This document shows positions 9,139 to 22,700 of a stretch of 64,000 nt of DNA, one piece after another. The position numbers and the translations under genes were made by a program. Every line of letters begins with the position of its first letter. Position 1 is the first letter of the stretch. Location of the stretch: positions 15,208,001 to 15,272,000 of the forward strand of contig NC_092312.1 of the NCBI RefSeq assembly GCF_036785885.1, in the 5' to 3' direction. The notes below the pieces were generated by a model. That model saw only the letters and a program-made list of their open reading frames with translations. It searched no databases and was not told the origin of the DNA. Source of the DNA: Coffea arabica (lineage: Eukaryota; Streptophyta; Magnoliopsida; Gentianales; Rubiaceae).

Positions 9139-12100
9139 CATTGAATTCTGTAACTAATTCTGATTATAGTCCTAGTGACTTCGTCATGAAAGGGAAATAC
9201 TAACGAACATTATTTGAAGAGAAGTAATACACCATAAAAAAGAAATATAGAAGAGTTATTTACATTCGAAAAAGCACTACTATCATGCGGTGCTAAACTC
9301 GAGTTTTTATGAATAACAATCGAGAAATTGTATTTAATCGCACTTTCACTATTTATTTTGTTATGTAGTCTGATAAATAAAAATCACATGATAAAAATGA
9401 CAATGAAAGTTTTTTTTATTACTCGTTTGACCCTATGCCATTGTGCGAGCTCTGCATAAAAGGCCTTCTTAACCTTTAGTGCATCTAACAATTTAGTCCC
9501 TATACCTTTTTTCCCCCTTTTTCTTCATCTCTTCTTTTTTCTCTTACCCAAACACCGCAATCATATAGAATCAAACCATAAACAAAGAATTTTGAGAGAA
9601 TCACAAATGAGGGACCAAATGGGTTTGAAGGTAAAACTCAATATTCAATGCGTAATTCTGATGATTTGAACATCAAATGAGTTCTCATGATAAAAGGTTT
9701 GCAATGGTATATTGATTTCAGTTTTAAATTCTCTAGACACAATCTTCATTTTTTCCTCATATTCTTAATTATCTTGAATTAATTGACCAGAAAAAAAATG
9801 ATAGGGGCTAGAATAGTAGAGTAAGGAGTAAAGCGTGAAAAAGGCGTTTGTCAATTGATGGGTGCATCTACCTTGTATATAAGAATAAAGGGACGTTTAG
9901 TTCTTTGCCTCCCTTGTTGCCACTTGGCTTCCTAATAATTTGACAAGTTGCATAACTCTAATATTTTTCTTGCACATGAGTTTTCTTGCCTCTTGCATAT
10001 CGTTTTTTTTTTTCCTGCTCTTTCTTCATGCCAAACCGAGCAAGTCTGGCTCCTTTATTCTCCTTCTGAGTCCAATAAATTTTGTTAACCTTAATCATCA
10101 CCATTATATTAGTTTTAATATACTAATACTACATTACAACCCTTGGATCAATTTTCATTATGTTCTAATTGTCTACATATTATATAAGAAGACATGGGAA
10201 TTTAATGTAGCACTCCCATTTCTTGACATATGACACAACTCTCCTTCGAAAAATCTATGATTTTTTTTCTATTTTTTTTTATCTCCCTACTTCTATCTTG
10301 ATGGATCAAGACAAAAGATGTACCATACAGGATAAGACAAAAGATTTCAATTGCAAGTCGTTTTGCATAACTACAAGAACTTGTATTGTTTTTATATATT
10401 GTCTAATTTATGACTATAGAATCAAGCTTTATAGTTTAATGAAAAACTTTTAATCATTGGATATTGATTAATTATGTTTGATTAGTAGCTAACCAACTAT
10501 TACATTTAAATAGCTCCTTTATGCAATCAATTAAAATCTCTTTTTCTATTTCTTTATAAATTGTTTCTAAAAGTTGCACAGAAAAATCGGATTTCTTCCT
10601 TCCCAATTGTATTCAACTGTGCACCTGTGTTTATTGCTTGCCTTCATTAACTTCAAGATCAGTTATGGATTTAATAGATGCTATGTTTATTGTCTCCTTG
10701 ATTTAGAAGAGCTAACTTCATAGATGGAATTTTTTCTGATGCTCGATTTTTCTCGTATTTTTGTCTATTATGTACCAAAAAAGTTTTACTGTTATATGTT
10801 CAATTAAGTTATGAAGGGGGCAAGGCACAGCCGAGATACCTCTAGCATTGCCTAGAAAAAGCGAATTTACAATCCCAAAAAGACTCGGACTCCTTGGAGC
10901 AGTTGCTCTGCTCCCTTTCGGACGCCAACGATTTATCTAACGTAAACGAATGAAAGTGACATTTTGACCAAAACAAAATTGATGTGTGTATATGGCTTTT
11001 TAATTACAAATTACTTACCTTAACGCTAACGGTTAGTCAAGAGGACAACTAGGTACAAACATTAAGGATTAAATTAATAGAGGCGCTTAAGACTAAAGAG
11101 AATAATAATAATCACAAAGCCTTCAATTATTTTGGCACACTGCTTTTTTGACAACTGTGGGATGAGGACCTTAGGGACAAAATCGAGGTAGTCGCCAGTA
11201 CTATAATAATCTTTGAACCAAAGAAACGAAAAGGGCAGGCTAATACTATCTTAATCTGGTGGCGTCTGATAGCTTGTTAATTGTTTTAAGCTCCCGATAT
11301 GACTATGAGGTCCACATGATTTCTTGAAATTCGTATGATCTCTCTCTCTCTCTCTCTCCCCCATTTAAAGTTGGCGCATAATTAATGAATTATAATAATA
11401 AATTCTTCATGGGCAACTAAAGTAAAGTAAAGGCCTAGCTTATAGACGACGTAAATCTCGTGGTAGTCAGTCATATAAATCATATATACACCCAGAAAAG
11501 AGAACAAAAATACACATGACCTCGCTGTAGGGGTACGTGGGTTAGGCCCGAATCATGATTTGATGTTTTTTTTGGGTAGCATGAATTATGATTAGCACAA
11601 CGAAAGAAAGAAAGGAAGGAATACTTGAGGCGTGAAGCCAATGATTTGGCCTGCAGCGACGGAAAGGAAAAGAAAGAAAACAATTCGATCAATTTAATTA
11701 CAGCTTAATCATGGGCAGTGGGAGTGTAGGACTTCGGGAGCGAGAGAGAGGGAGATGAGAGATACTATATCATACGGGTTCATCTTCTCATGAGCGATGA
11801 GCCCGCAGCCGGTGGTCGGTGGGTGGCACATTAAATTAGTACGGAAATTCCCCAGTTGCCACGGTTACTGCGATGTAGATGGAATAGCTACCCTCATTTA
11901 ATGGCAGACCAACTTATTCCTTGTTGTGCATATCTTTCTCAGTACGTGACCAATTATTATTATTATTGTGTGTGCGCGTCTGTATATATATAGAGTATAG
12001 ACGTCTTACATATGTGCCGTGTATGATGGATAGAGGGATTGGCAAGAAAAGAATTAAGGATTAAAACTCTAATAGAGTCTTATTAGATGGATCAATTCAA

Positions 12101-13080
12101 ATGATAATAAGACCTATCTCTTGATGAAAGAATTAATTAAAATAAAAATAACGAGTCACCATTGATACCCGACATATTTGAGATCTCAAAAATTCCTCTA
12201 TTCAACCCTTTTCCTTCTTCTTATTATTGCTAAGAAGATATCTCGTTCGTAGACATTAATTATTGTTGTAAATATACGTCCCTGCATGTCTTACATATGT
12301 GACGTGTAAATGGATTGGTGGATAAGTAATTAATAGCGTAAAATCCTATATATTTGTGAGAAGTGTAGTGTGAATAGTTAATTCAGAAAATTCAATAAAA
12401 ATCCTTTAACTTAAAATTTTGCACACAAACTAAGTAGTGTTTAATACATCTAGCAATAAGTAATTTCTATTATCAAACCCAAAAAAAATTCTGAATGAAT
12501 TAATTTTTAGCATTAAGTAAAAGTTATCAAACACGCCTTAAGCGTAACGTGGGAGGCATACATATTTTTGTGATACAAAATTGTTGGCAGTGGAAACCAA
12601 AATCTAGTAACTCTTGAATCCTTGCCCTTGAAATTTGGAAAAGGCAAACGCTTTAATTAATGTCTATGATATCACCATGCTAATACATATATCTATTATA
12701 GTAACAGGAAAAAAACTATATGGATACGTAACTCATTTAATCAAAGTTTTAAAATTTTTGGAATATTTTTTAAAAATTAACATTCCACCCACCACTATTA
12801 TCCACTACCGCCACCATTCCCCCTCTCCCTCCTTCACTCCTCTCCCCGTCCCTCTTCCTCCCTTCCCTTTCTCTGCCCTTTCTCGTTACATCTCGCCCCT
12901 CCCCTTCCTTCCCCTCTCCGATCTAGTTGAGGCTAGAGGGAGGAGGTGGGGTATGGCGGGGAAGGGGAGGGAAAGGGAAAGGAAAGAGGGGAAGAGGAAA
13001 GAGGGGAAGAAGGAAGAGTAAGGGAGAGGAATGAGGAGGAAAGAGAGGGAGGAGGTAGATGGTGGGTGCGGGTGATGATA
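9139..13080. other. Intergenic, no gene seen
   Basis: About 4 kb of AT-rich DNA without a recognisable gene. It holds a (CT)n microsatellite near 11339-11358. Purine/pyrimidine-rich low-complexity DNA at about 12800-13080 gives a spurious 128-codon frame (12635-13021). No transposase or reverse transcriptase motifs were seen. Confidence 0.5.
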
Positions 13081-13084
13081 GTGG

Positions 13085-13276
13085 TGGTGATAGATAGAAG
13101 AAGAAAATAGTATAGATTTTATTTTTTAATTTTTTTTGTGTACTTGAAATTATTGTTGATATATTATATGGATATGTATTTTTTGAATTGTTTTTGCTTG
13201 TGCATTATTATAGTATTATATGTAAAAAACTTGTTTTTAAAAAAATGGAGAAACCAAACAGAGCCAGTAATATAAT
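13085..13276. mobile_element. Truncated TIR element end (family also at 59510-59700)
   Basis: The right edge ends CCAAACAGAGCC at 13265-13276. Its reverse complement reads as a GGCTCTGTTTGG terminus followed by an AT-rich stretch with AAAAACAAGTTTTTTA and TATAATACTA, and the same stretch is found near 59527-59570. The matching left terminus was not found, so the element is truncated or diverged. Confidence 0.45.
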
Positions 13277-13576
13277 ATGTGGTATTGAGTACTTGACTAT
13301 TTACCAACTCCATGTGCACGCCGGAGTCATTGAATATTGAGGCTTGGCGACGGATGACCAACTCTTGTACCGTACTAATTGCTAATATTTTTTTTAACCA
13401 ACTCCCTTAGGCGAGTTGACCACCACGTAAAATATATGAGTTGCAAGTCAGAAATTCAAACAGAGAGTGCACTAATGCACCATTTGTAATCCTCTTCCAC
13501 TAATTTTTTTAACTCAGTTGGATCCTTCCTTGATATAGTTAATGCACCTCCCTTAATTCTTTTGGTCCAATTTAAT

Positions 13577-13860
13577 CGTTTCCTAACATATAGTATTAGA
13601 GTAGAAATAGAAATAAGAGTTAACAATTGATAAAAATAAAAAAAAATCCTTTGCTCCTTTGTTTTTCTTCTTCTTCTTTTTTTTTTTCGGGTTAGTACTC
13701 GTTTTTGGCGATCTAATCCTAAAAACACATAGTCCTCATGGCCTAACAATAGAAGTAAGAATAGACAATTGACAAACAAAAACGCAAACCTTTTTCTCCT
13801 TAATTTTTTCCCCTGAGTTAGCACTTGTTTTTGGCCACCTAATCCTAAACGTACTTCACA
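13577..13860. repeat. Imperfect tandem repeat, period about 126 bp
   Basis: Two diverged copies share landmarks in the same order: an ACAATTGA motif, a T-rich run, GTTAG.ACT.GTTTTTGG, and CTAATCCTAAA at 13713 and again at 13839. The repeat creates a 146-codon minus-strand frame (13456-13896) of low complexity that is not considered a gene. Confidence 0.6.
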
Positions 13861-14290
13861 GGATTTCATAAAGATCAGACCTGAAAATTTTTTCACTTAT
13901 CTGTGGAACCAATTGATTATCTTGAATCCAGAGATAATTTTTTTTTGTAATTTATAAGGTAGAAAATATCGACACAACTGCAGCAGCGTCTATGACATAC
14001 CCCAAAGGGGAGTGCAAATGCGACATAAATAGTTCCAATTCCGGTGATATTGTTCCGAAAACCCTAATTGACATCCATCTTTGATGCATAATAGTGCTTC
14101 CAACACAAAACCGCCTTGTTTGGTCGCAAGACGCCAGCCAGTGCAATATGGCACTCGACAATCTAACAACTTTCTGCTCAACATTATTATTAGTTTCCTT
14201 CAAGAGTAAATATTACTCATTTCCGAAAGTTGAGTCACCAAATGAATCATGATTAGTAATCTACGTCCAAGCATGCTCATCTCTTAGGAC

Positions 14291-17200
14291 TCAAACTTCT
14301 TCATCTGAACTAACAAAATCTAATTCGATCATTTTTTCTCCAACAAAATTCACTCTCTCTCCTTGACTCTGCGACAATTTTACCCTTTTCGTTTCTGGTT
14401 CTTCATATGATTTTTCTATCTGACGACCCTTTTTCGTTGAAGTTGATAACCTGAAAATGGTAGAAAATCTTCAGCAAAATGGTGTACCCGAAACAAAGCA
14501 AACAAAGAGATCTTGCATCCCAATTTTTCAATTTACCTTTTGTTCGAATTATTTAGCGGTTCTTTTGGACTCAATTTTCCTGTAGCTGAGAAGAGGGAAA
14601 AAGTTAAAAAGAGAAAAACCCTAAGCATCAAATTCTAGAGCACAAAATGTATGTATGCCCAACCTGTAACTTCTGCAAGGAATCGAATCCCCTGCGAACA
14701 CACATTAGTTGTTAATTTGCCTGCATTACTGCATGAATACAACTTCTTTTTGTTAGCAACAACATCAGAGTAAATTCAAAATTCAGCCTGAAGTTCTAAC
14801 ATGCACAATCATCTCTCCAGATCAGTCATCCAAGCAGAAGTAAAAGGTATTTCCAAGTAATACTGAAATATACTGCAGGCAATGGAAAATGAAGTCAAAA
14901 GCCTATAACTTGACAAATAACACCAGAGTATGGAGATGGTTACCACAAAGTAGGAATGGGTCTCACAAAAATTATGTTGACTAATTATCAATTTCCTAAA
15001 TTTCATGGTCCTATTTATATGACGTCAATAGCACAAAGAAAATAAGATTAATGAAGGCTTGTCTACAATTGAGTGAGTTGACAGTTCCAAATTATCCTAC
15101 TGATGACTGAAAATCTCTGAGTAGCTCTACATGATCTACCAATTCCCAAACAAACCTTAAGGCCTTCTTCAACCCATCTACAGACAATAACTTCAATGGT
15201 GCTTGATTTTTTGAAGATTTTATTCCATTAACTGAAGGATTGACCAAGTAAATTCCTTCTGGCTTCAGAGGATCCCTGAAGGCTGTCCTCAAATTCCTGA
15301 AAAATGAAAGGCAAATAAAACTGTCATAGTTCAAGAAACTAATCTCCTCCAGTAGATTTCTAGACAACCAACAACTTTATGCATAGATAGTTGTGACTCA
15401 CCCTCCTTTGAGCTCTGTCCTTTTAAGAGAGTATTTTTCTGATGTTTTCTAAAAGAAAAATCAAATGAAAAAGACAGAGAAGAAGTCAGAATATATCACC
15501 AAAAGATAAGCAAAACTGAGAGCTTAAAAATTACATATACCTGTCTATGGTAGGTGCAATATATTCCTCTACGTCTGCAGATCATAACATGTTTAATAGA
15601 TGGAGTGAGTGGAGCATCAATTGTGTATCACCAAAAAAAAAAAAAAAATTATTTTAGGATCAGGAACACAGAACTAATACATTCATCATTCTGTCAAGCA
15701 TAAGAAAATTCTATCCTCATAGTTGTTTTAGACAGAATAATCTCCTCTTCTTCCTTTTTCTACATCAATGCCAAGAAAAAACTGAAACATGTTCTTTGCC
15801 GTTTGACTAGACCAATCAACAAGAACATTTTAAAGGCCATTTAGCAAAAATAAACACTTCATCGACAGCCACACAGAACCTGAACAGTTTTTATTTCCCT
15901 TGTTAAGCAACTACAAATAGTAGCCGAGAATCTCAATCACTATACTTGTGATAAAATCATAGTTGTAATTTTAAAGAACTAGATTTTATATGTTTAAAAA
16001 TTGAATAGACTATTTCCAATCAAATTAACGTAAACATTCTGATAACAAGATGATTACTTACTTATTAATGACTAATGTGCAGGCCATCCCATCCTTCTTC
16101 TTCCCCTTGCAGACTCCATAATCCAAAGAAGTGCCGATTTTTAAGATGTTACAAGCAGAATAAACACTCAGACAGAATCCATTTTCCTAAAAGAAATAAG
16201 GAAAGAAAAGGGTCACTATGTTCAAAGTCCTCCATGTACTAATAAGACTTAATAGTGAACAGGTAAGAAAGAGTACCGAGTTGTCCTTGCGGACGGCGCA
16301 ATTAAAAAGACCAAAGACAGTTCCAGCCTTCTCATTGCAGTTTCTCTGATAGGCATCACCGAACAAGAAAAGAGAAACAGTCATTTCATCCAAACAACCA
16401 ATTTTCCAGATTGCAAAAGGCTTCCCTGTAGAACTAGTTCTTTGGTTGCCTTTCTCAGTTAAAACTCCAATAGTTGCCCAGCACCCAGAGAGAGTATCCC
16501 CTTTCAACAAATTCCTGAAAGTCAACAAGGTTTCCCTTATTAACTGCATCAAAATTGCAAGGATCAGACAGTCCAAGGAAGCTATGCAAGATTTGAACAT
16601 ACTTTATGGCCGGTAATCGAATAAACCGGATATCTGAAATACGGTTGCTCAGCTCAACAGATGAGATAACTTGATTCCTGATCAAGAAAATTGATAAAAA
16701 AATACTTAAACACAGCAGCCCAGTTCAACGGATGAGACTGCTTAACTCTAATTATTTCATTTTGTAGTTCCAAATTCATCGAGAGATGTTAGCTCAATGC
16801 GGTTGTTTTTTTGACAGTCTAGGGCTCATCTGATTAACCTGATCAACAAACACCAACAGAAATGTACGGTAGCTACAGAAGCTTTTCGAAGGAAAAGAGT
16901 GACAAAAAAAAAAGGCCATTTCAAGGATTATGGCGAATGTCATTTTATCAAATGCTAGATAGACATACCGAATTCTCAAACCTGAGAACTTCTCAACCTC
17001 AGTAGTATCACCATCCGAGTTCCTCTTGTAGCTGTTGTTGGACTTAAGAGCTTTCTTGGCAGCTTGAACATCATAATCAAGACAATCTTGAACGGCATCT
17101 CGAAAAACTGACATGTCAGCATGGCCCCGGCTCTTTGGCACCCCGTCATCCGATAGATACCCTGTCAATCAGCATATCCAACTTTTTAAAGAGAGCCCCC

Positions 17201-17442
17201 AAAAAAAAAAAAAATCCCGGCTATGTAAGAAGCCCACTTAAACGGATTTTCGATTTCCTCCCAGCACATTTTGCAAATCCCACTACTGATCTTTTTATGC
17301 TCCGGTTATATATCAGAGGATAGCGTAGGGGCCCACCTGGAGAAGGGGAGGAAGGAGCAGGAGAAGCAGGCGGGGTTTCCAAAACCCTATCATGGAGAGA
17401 AAGGAGCAGATCCAGGTCGTCTTCGCCATTAGACTTGGACAT
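14291..17442 (-). CDS. MCM10: MCM10, minichromosome maintenance 10 replication factor
   Basis: Replication initiation/elongation factor that binds DNA, the CMG helicase and polymerase alpha in the nucleus. Eleven exons (complement): 17337-17442, 16969-17161, 16603-16677, 16277-16514, 16062-16186, 15541-15574, 15402-15448, 15156-15296, 14664-14728, 14537-14585, 14291-14450. All introns are GT..AG and phases agree, giving about 410 residues, normal for plant MCM10. The MCM10 OB-fold spans about residues 100-205 (FSGLRIRNQVISS, KGDTLSGCWATIGVL, FGDAYQRNC). The CCCH zinc finger follows (YGVCKGKKKDGMACTLVINK, then RRGIYCTYH), then GGNLRTAFRDPLKPEGIYLV. The C-terminus is MIELDFVSSDEEV with stop at 14291-14293. 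The exon-1 N-terminus (MSKSNGEDDLDLLLSLHDRV) resembles plant orthologues. No lesion was seen. Confidence 0.92.
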
Positions 17443-19723
17443 CTCTATTCTCGCAGCGGTCTCCTAGTAAAACAGAAAACAAAGATGGGGAATGGAGACT
17501 GGAGCCTGTACCACCTGATAATGAAAATGGAAGGGCTGGCGGTTTTTTTTTTTTTTGGTGGCGTGGGGGTGGTTTGATTTGGGTTTTGGAGGGAAATTTT
17601 GAGTTTATTTGGAGTTAAATTTGCCAATTTGCTTTATCCGGTTTTCCGCCAGTCCACCCACCCATCCTTCGAATTTGGCCCAACGTGGAGTTTCGTAGTT
17701 TTAAGCCTCACAAATTGCTATCCTAGACTAGAGAAGTGCTTGTTAATTGTTATGTCTTCTTGGAAAAAAATTTTGAAATATTTTCTTAGTACATTTTTCA
17801 ATTATTTTCATCTAAAATACATTATATCTTAAGGAAAAAGAAAAATAATATAGTTTTGTTTTTTCAAAAAAAAAATTCACCTAAAAACTGACAGTGAATG
17901 TGTTTGGATAGAAGACTATTTGACAAGATTATTTAAAATAATAGTGTAGCACTTTTTTTAAGGCTTTACTTATTTATGAGATTTCACCAAGAGGAAGATA
18001 TCATGAATTTGGATCTAGACTATGGCATTCAATGCTTTGAAACTTGAACAATTAATTGAATTGATGAGATGTTCGGATTGCGGTTCAATCAGTTGGATCG
18101 ATTCAACCCTCGTGCAATGAATTTTTCTAAAAGTAAATTATATAAATATATATGTGCATGATAAGATATTCAATGGACTAATTTGAGATTTTATTTGATA
18201 AAAAGTTTAATATTTTTAAAGAACTTGGACTTTCACGGATAAATATTTTAAATTATAAGTTCAAACAAATAAATTTCATCTCAATCATGTCTACCAAAAT
18301 ATAATCTTAAACCCTACCGAAGAATACTACAGTATTTTGAAATAAAACAAAATTCATGGTTTTAGGAATTAGAAATTGTGAATTGAAACTTTAAACCATG
18401 TTAAAAAAATTTTTTGAGACTAGATGAAGTCAAAAAACTAGAAAGGAAAGATGAAAACTTGATAAAAGGCAAAAGACGAGAAGAAAGTGAGTGGATGTAG
18501 CACTTGATGACTAGTTTTTGGAGTTACGAAGAACATATATTTTTTTTCAGTTTAATTATGCCAAAACAAAAATTTTCCAGTTCAAGAGTTCATTTCGATT
18601 CAAACAGTTCGCACGATTCATATGATTCTCACCAGTTCTTAAGTCCAATCGACCCAAAACATAAATTAGATCGGAACCACGACCGGTTTGTGGTCTAACC
18701 AGTCAAACCGGTAAGTTCAACCCGGGTTTCAAAACACTTGGGTGCCATGGATGGAATATAAACTTCAATATTTTGGTTCTTAAATGGCGGACGGTATCGC
18801 GAGAAACATACACATTTGTATTGCAGCTCCCATTCGGACAGATTCCCCTCGAGATCCTTTTTTACCGCAACACAAGCGATCATAGTCACTTTCAGATTTA
18901 CAAATATTTCCGTAAACTTTGGCATAGACATAGGCGTAGTAAAATATGCTACTACTATGTATTTATATCACAATAATACGAAATAATAATTTAGCATGAG
19001 CATAATATTACACTATGAAAATAATTCCGCAGTCTATTGGTTAACACTTTTTCTTTTTTTTTTTTGGCAACAAGAAGTCCGTTAGTATGACTGGTATCAC
19101 TCCAACATTTCCCGCCATTTAGGAAAAACGGTTAAAGACCGGACCAAGTTGTGAGATCGATGGACAAAACTCGTCCATCCATACATGCTTCTAACTAATC
19201 ACCTCAGACATAACATAATCAGGCAAACGGTCGGAGATCAGTGCTTTGTTTTAACTTTTTTTTTTTTTTTTTTGTTAAACTAACATGTGAAAAATGCAAT
19301 CCCTTTTTTTTTCTTCATATTTTGGAAGAAGAAGAAAGAGAAAAAAAAGAGAAGAAAATAAAGCGCAAGCAACGGATGAGAAGTCAAAGAAATGAGAGTG
19401 AGAATCCGAAAGATCCTGCAAGGCCTTACATTTACCGGACGGTTCTCTATAACATTGGTGGTTTCAGGCAAAATCTACAAGACAGCTGCTGGGCACTTCC
19501 TCTCAGATTAGGGGGAAGAGGTCCTGTTATAGCTCTCTTCCTGCTTTTGGCTTGGCCCACTTTAACGTTCTCAAAAAAAGAAAAAAAAAATCTCAAACGA
19601 GAACCAAGAAAACAAAACAAAAGATCATTTCATCTGTTAGCCGGCGAATGCGTCCAATCTGATCAGCCATTTATTTTTTCCTGTTAATTTCTTTGTGCAA
19701 AAGGAAAAAATAAGTACTCAATT
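17443..19723. other. Intergenic between MCM10 and beta-galactosidase
   Basis: Divergent-promoter spacer of about 2.3 kb between two genes transcribed away from each other. It contains a T-run near 17540-17553 and another near 19258-19274. A diverged repeat with ACCGGTT/GGTTCAA motifs lies at about 18040-18740 (listed separately). No other gene was recognised. Confidence 0.5.
18040..18740. repeat. Diverged repeat with GGTTCAA/ACCGGT motifs
   Basis: The left side contains GCGGTTCAATCAGTTGGATC and the right side GTCTAACCAGTCAAACCGGT, roughly inverted with an AT-rich middle. Similar GGTTCAA/CCGGTT wording flanks the Stowaway element near 46250-46880, so a degenerate non-autonomous transposon family is likely. 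Ends and target duplication could not be fixed. Confidence 0.35.
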
Positions 19724-22700
19724 ATGGCTCATCAGCACTATCGAATCCTTGTGTTGGCACTCCTTTTGCTGTTAGCATCTTCTGCTGCTGGGGTTGGCAG
19801 AAAGAAAAAGACAGTCACCTATGACAGCCGCTCAATCATCATCGACGGTAGCAGAGAACTGCTCTTCTCCGGTTCAATTCATTATCCCCGTAGCCCTCCT
19901 GAGGTAACAACAACATTCTCCAACATACGTTACTCTTGCGCTGTACGTATTGGATATTTTAAATGTAACTACACATTTAAATACCACTACTCAACTTTGC
20001 TTGGATTTTCAGATGTGGCCGGAGCTCATACAACAGGCTAAAGAAGGAGGTTTAAACGTAATCCAGACCTATGTATTCTGGAATCTCCATGAGCCTGTTC
20101 AGGGCCAGGTAAACCACTTCAAAAAAAAAATTTATTTTTTTGGGCTGAAGATGCCTCATTAGCATTTCCCTCTTGAATAAGCGACTAATCATAAAATATT
20201 GCATGATTCTCTGGAACGCACGCACGCAGTTCAATTTTGATGGCAACAATGATATTGTCAAATTCATTAAAATGATCGGGGAGCAAGGCCTGTACGTGAC
20301 TCTCAGAGTTGGACCTTATATTGAGGCCGAATGGAATGCAGGGTACGTGTACACTGCCAGTTTTCTTCAATTATTTGTGTGTTTTTCCTAGATGATGTAC
20401 ATTCCTTTTTGAAACTGCTGTTCTTGCTCAGAGGATTTCCGTATTGGTTGAGAGAGGTCCCAAACATCACATTCCGCTCTTACAATGAACCATTCATGGT
20501 AACCTTCATCCACAAACTTATCTGTCATATCTCACTGTTTGTTATTTAACACATTTCAATTTCATGGAGATTGCTTCACCTACTACTTTTTGGCCTCCAG
20601 CACCACATGCAAAGATATACTGATACCATCATCGATTTGATGAAAAAGAATAAGTTATTTGCACCTCAGGGTGGTCCTATCATTATGGCTCAGGTTTGTT
20701 TCGTATCCTGCAATTCTTTTCTCAATAGTTACCTACAATATCTTTTAAAACGTCACACCTGAACGAGCGTGGTTATCGTCCTTCCTCAGTTCATTCCATA
20801 TTTTTTCCATTTTTTGCCCCTACAGATTGAGAACGAATACAACAACGTCCAACTTGCATATAGGGATCTGGGCAAGAAATATGTCGACTGGGCAGCAAAT
20901 ATGGCTGTGAGTCTGTATGATCAAGTCCCATGGGTCATGTGCAAACAGAAGGATGCCCCTCCGACAGTGGTATGTTCTTGTCGGCCCTATATCCAAAAAA
21001 AGCTTCTTTCAGGGAAAAACGCCTTGCATTTTCCTCCGTTTCGTCCGACTAACAGGGTTTGGCCGTCTTTATAGATTAGTACCTGCAACGGAAGGCACTG
21101 CGGAGAGACATTCCGTGGTTCAAATGGTCCAAATAAGCCTACCCTCTGGACCGAGAACTGGACCGCTCAGTAAGTATTAACCTGTAATTGAGCCGTTAAC
21201 AAGCTTTCTATCAGTGTCATGATCAGTGTACTATAAATGGTGTTGAAAGCAAGCATTGGCGTATACTTAAAACTACTGAATCATTCAAAAATTATGAGAA
21301 TTCAAGTTAAAAACTACTGAATCATTTAGAGAATTATTTTTGGAGCCTTCATTTTAATTTCGAGAATCATCCCTAAATATGTCTGACTTAAAAAGTATGA
21401 ATGCTGATGTGATTACAGGTACAGGACATTTGGTGATCCTCCAGCACAAAGAGCAGCAGAAGATATTGCCTTTGCTGTAGCTCTCTTCTTTGCCAGGAAT
21501 GGAACCCTTAACAATTACTACATGGTTAGTAGCACCTCCTAAGAACCCCCAAATAAGAGATTATGTTGTTCAACAACCTTGCGCTTGCATGCAGTACCAC
21601 GGCGGAACAAATTTTGGTCGAACAAGCTCTTCCTTTGTGACAACTCGCTACTATGATGAGGCTCCCTTGGATGAATACGGTTAGCGTCCATAAGCGTAAT
21701 TTCAATAGTTTCAAGGAACCAAGTGATCAAATACACAATGACATTCATTTCGCTTTCCATTCAGGCCTGCCCAGGGAACCCAAATTCGGTCACCTCAGAG
21801 ACTTGCACAGGGCCTTAAGATTGTCCAAAAAGGCTTTGCTTTGGGGCACTCCAAGCGTACAGCAGATTGAACAGGACTTACAGGTAATTGAGAATTTAAG
21901 TTGATCGAGAGAGGTAGAAAAACGCCATGGTAAGTAAGAGTCTCTTGTTAAACTTTCTAGTCCAGAAGAAACAATAAAAAAATATATGTACGTTCTTCTC
22001 TGCAGGTCATAACATACGACAATCCCAATGTTCAGAATGTTTGTGCTGCTTTCTTGATTAACAATCGTACAACAACTCCAGCCACGATAAGTTTTAGGGG
22101 TGTGGATTACTATTTGCCTGCAAAATCCATTAGCATCCTGCCAGACTGCAAGACTGTAGTTTACAACACTGTAACGGTAATTTTATGTTCCCTTGTCTCG
22201 CCCCCTAAAGTCCCCCAGTTAACGGAACAGTGACTTTTACTAAAAATCTTTCCATTTCTTTTTGGGGTTTTAACAAAAAAAAAAAAAAAAAAAAACGAAC
22301 AGATTGCGTCACAACACAACTCAAGAAACTTCGAAGAATCAAGCAAGGTGGGAGTTCTTGACTGGGAATTTTTTCCAGAAAGCATCCCAAGCATGGACCA
22401 GTTGTCACAGGAGAGCAAGGCACCATTGGAGCTGTACGGTCTGACAAAGGATACTTCAGATTATGCCTGGTACCGCACCAGGTAATTGTGACATCTTAAA
22501 CAAGCCTATAGAAGATAAAACAATATATACACACACGCACACCACAAGAGACTCAAATATAACTCAAAATGCAAAAAGGCCTTGGTAGAACCACATATAC
22601 TGAGGTGTATATACTACAAAAATATTTCTGTGAACGTCATGATTTATAACGTTTCATAACAATTATTGCAGCATCCATTTTGACAAACGCGACTTACCAA

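Noticed and set aside
12635..13021. 128-codon frame ending in Lys/Glu/Arg repeats
   Set aside because: Encoded by low-complexity CT- and GA-rich DNA; no domain.
13456..13896. 146-codon minus-strand frame, Lys/Arg- and Leu-rich
   Set aside because: It is produced by a 126-bp tandem repeat and A/T-rich runs; no family signal.
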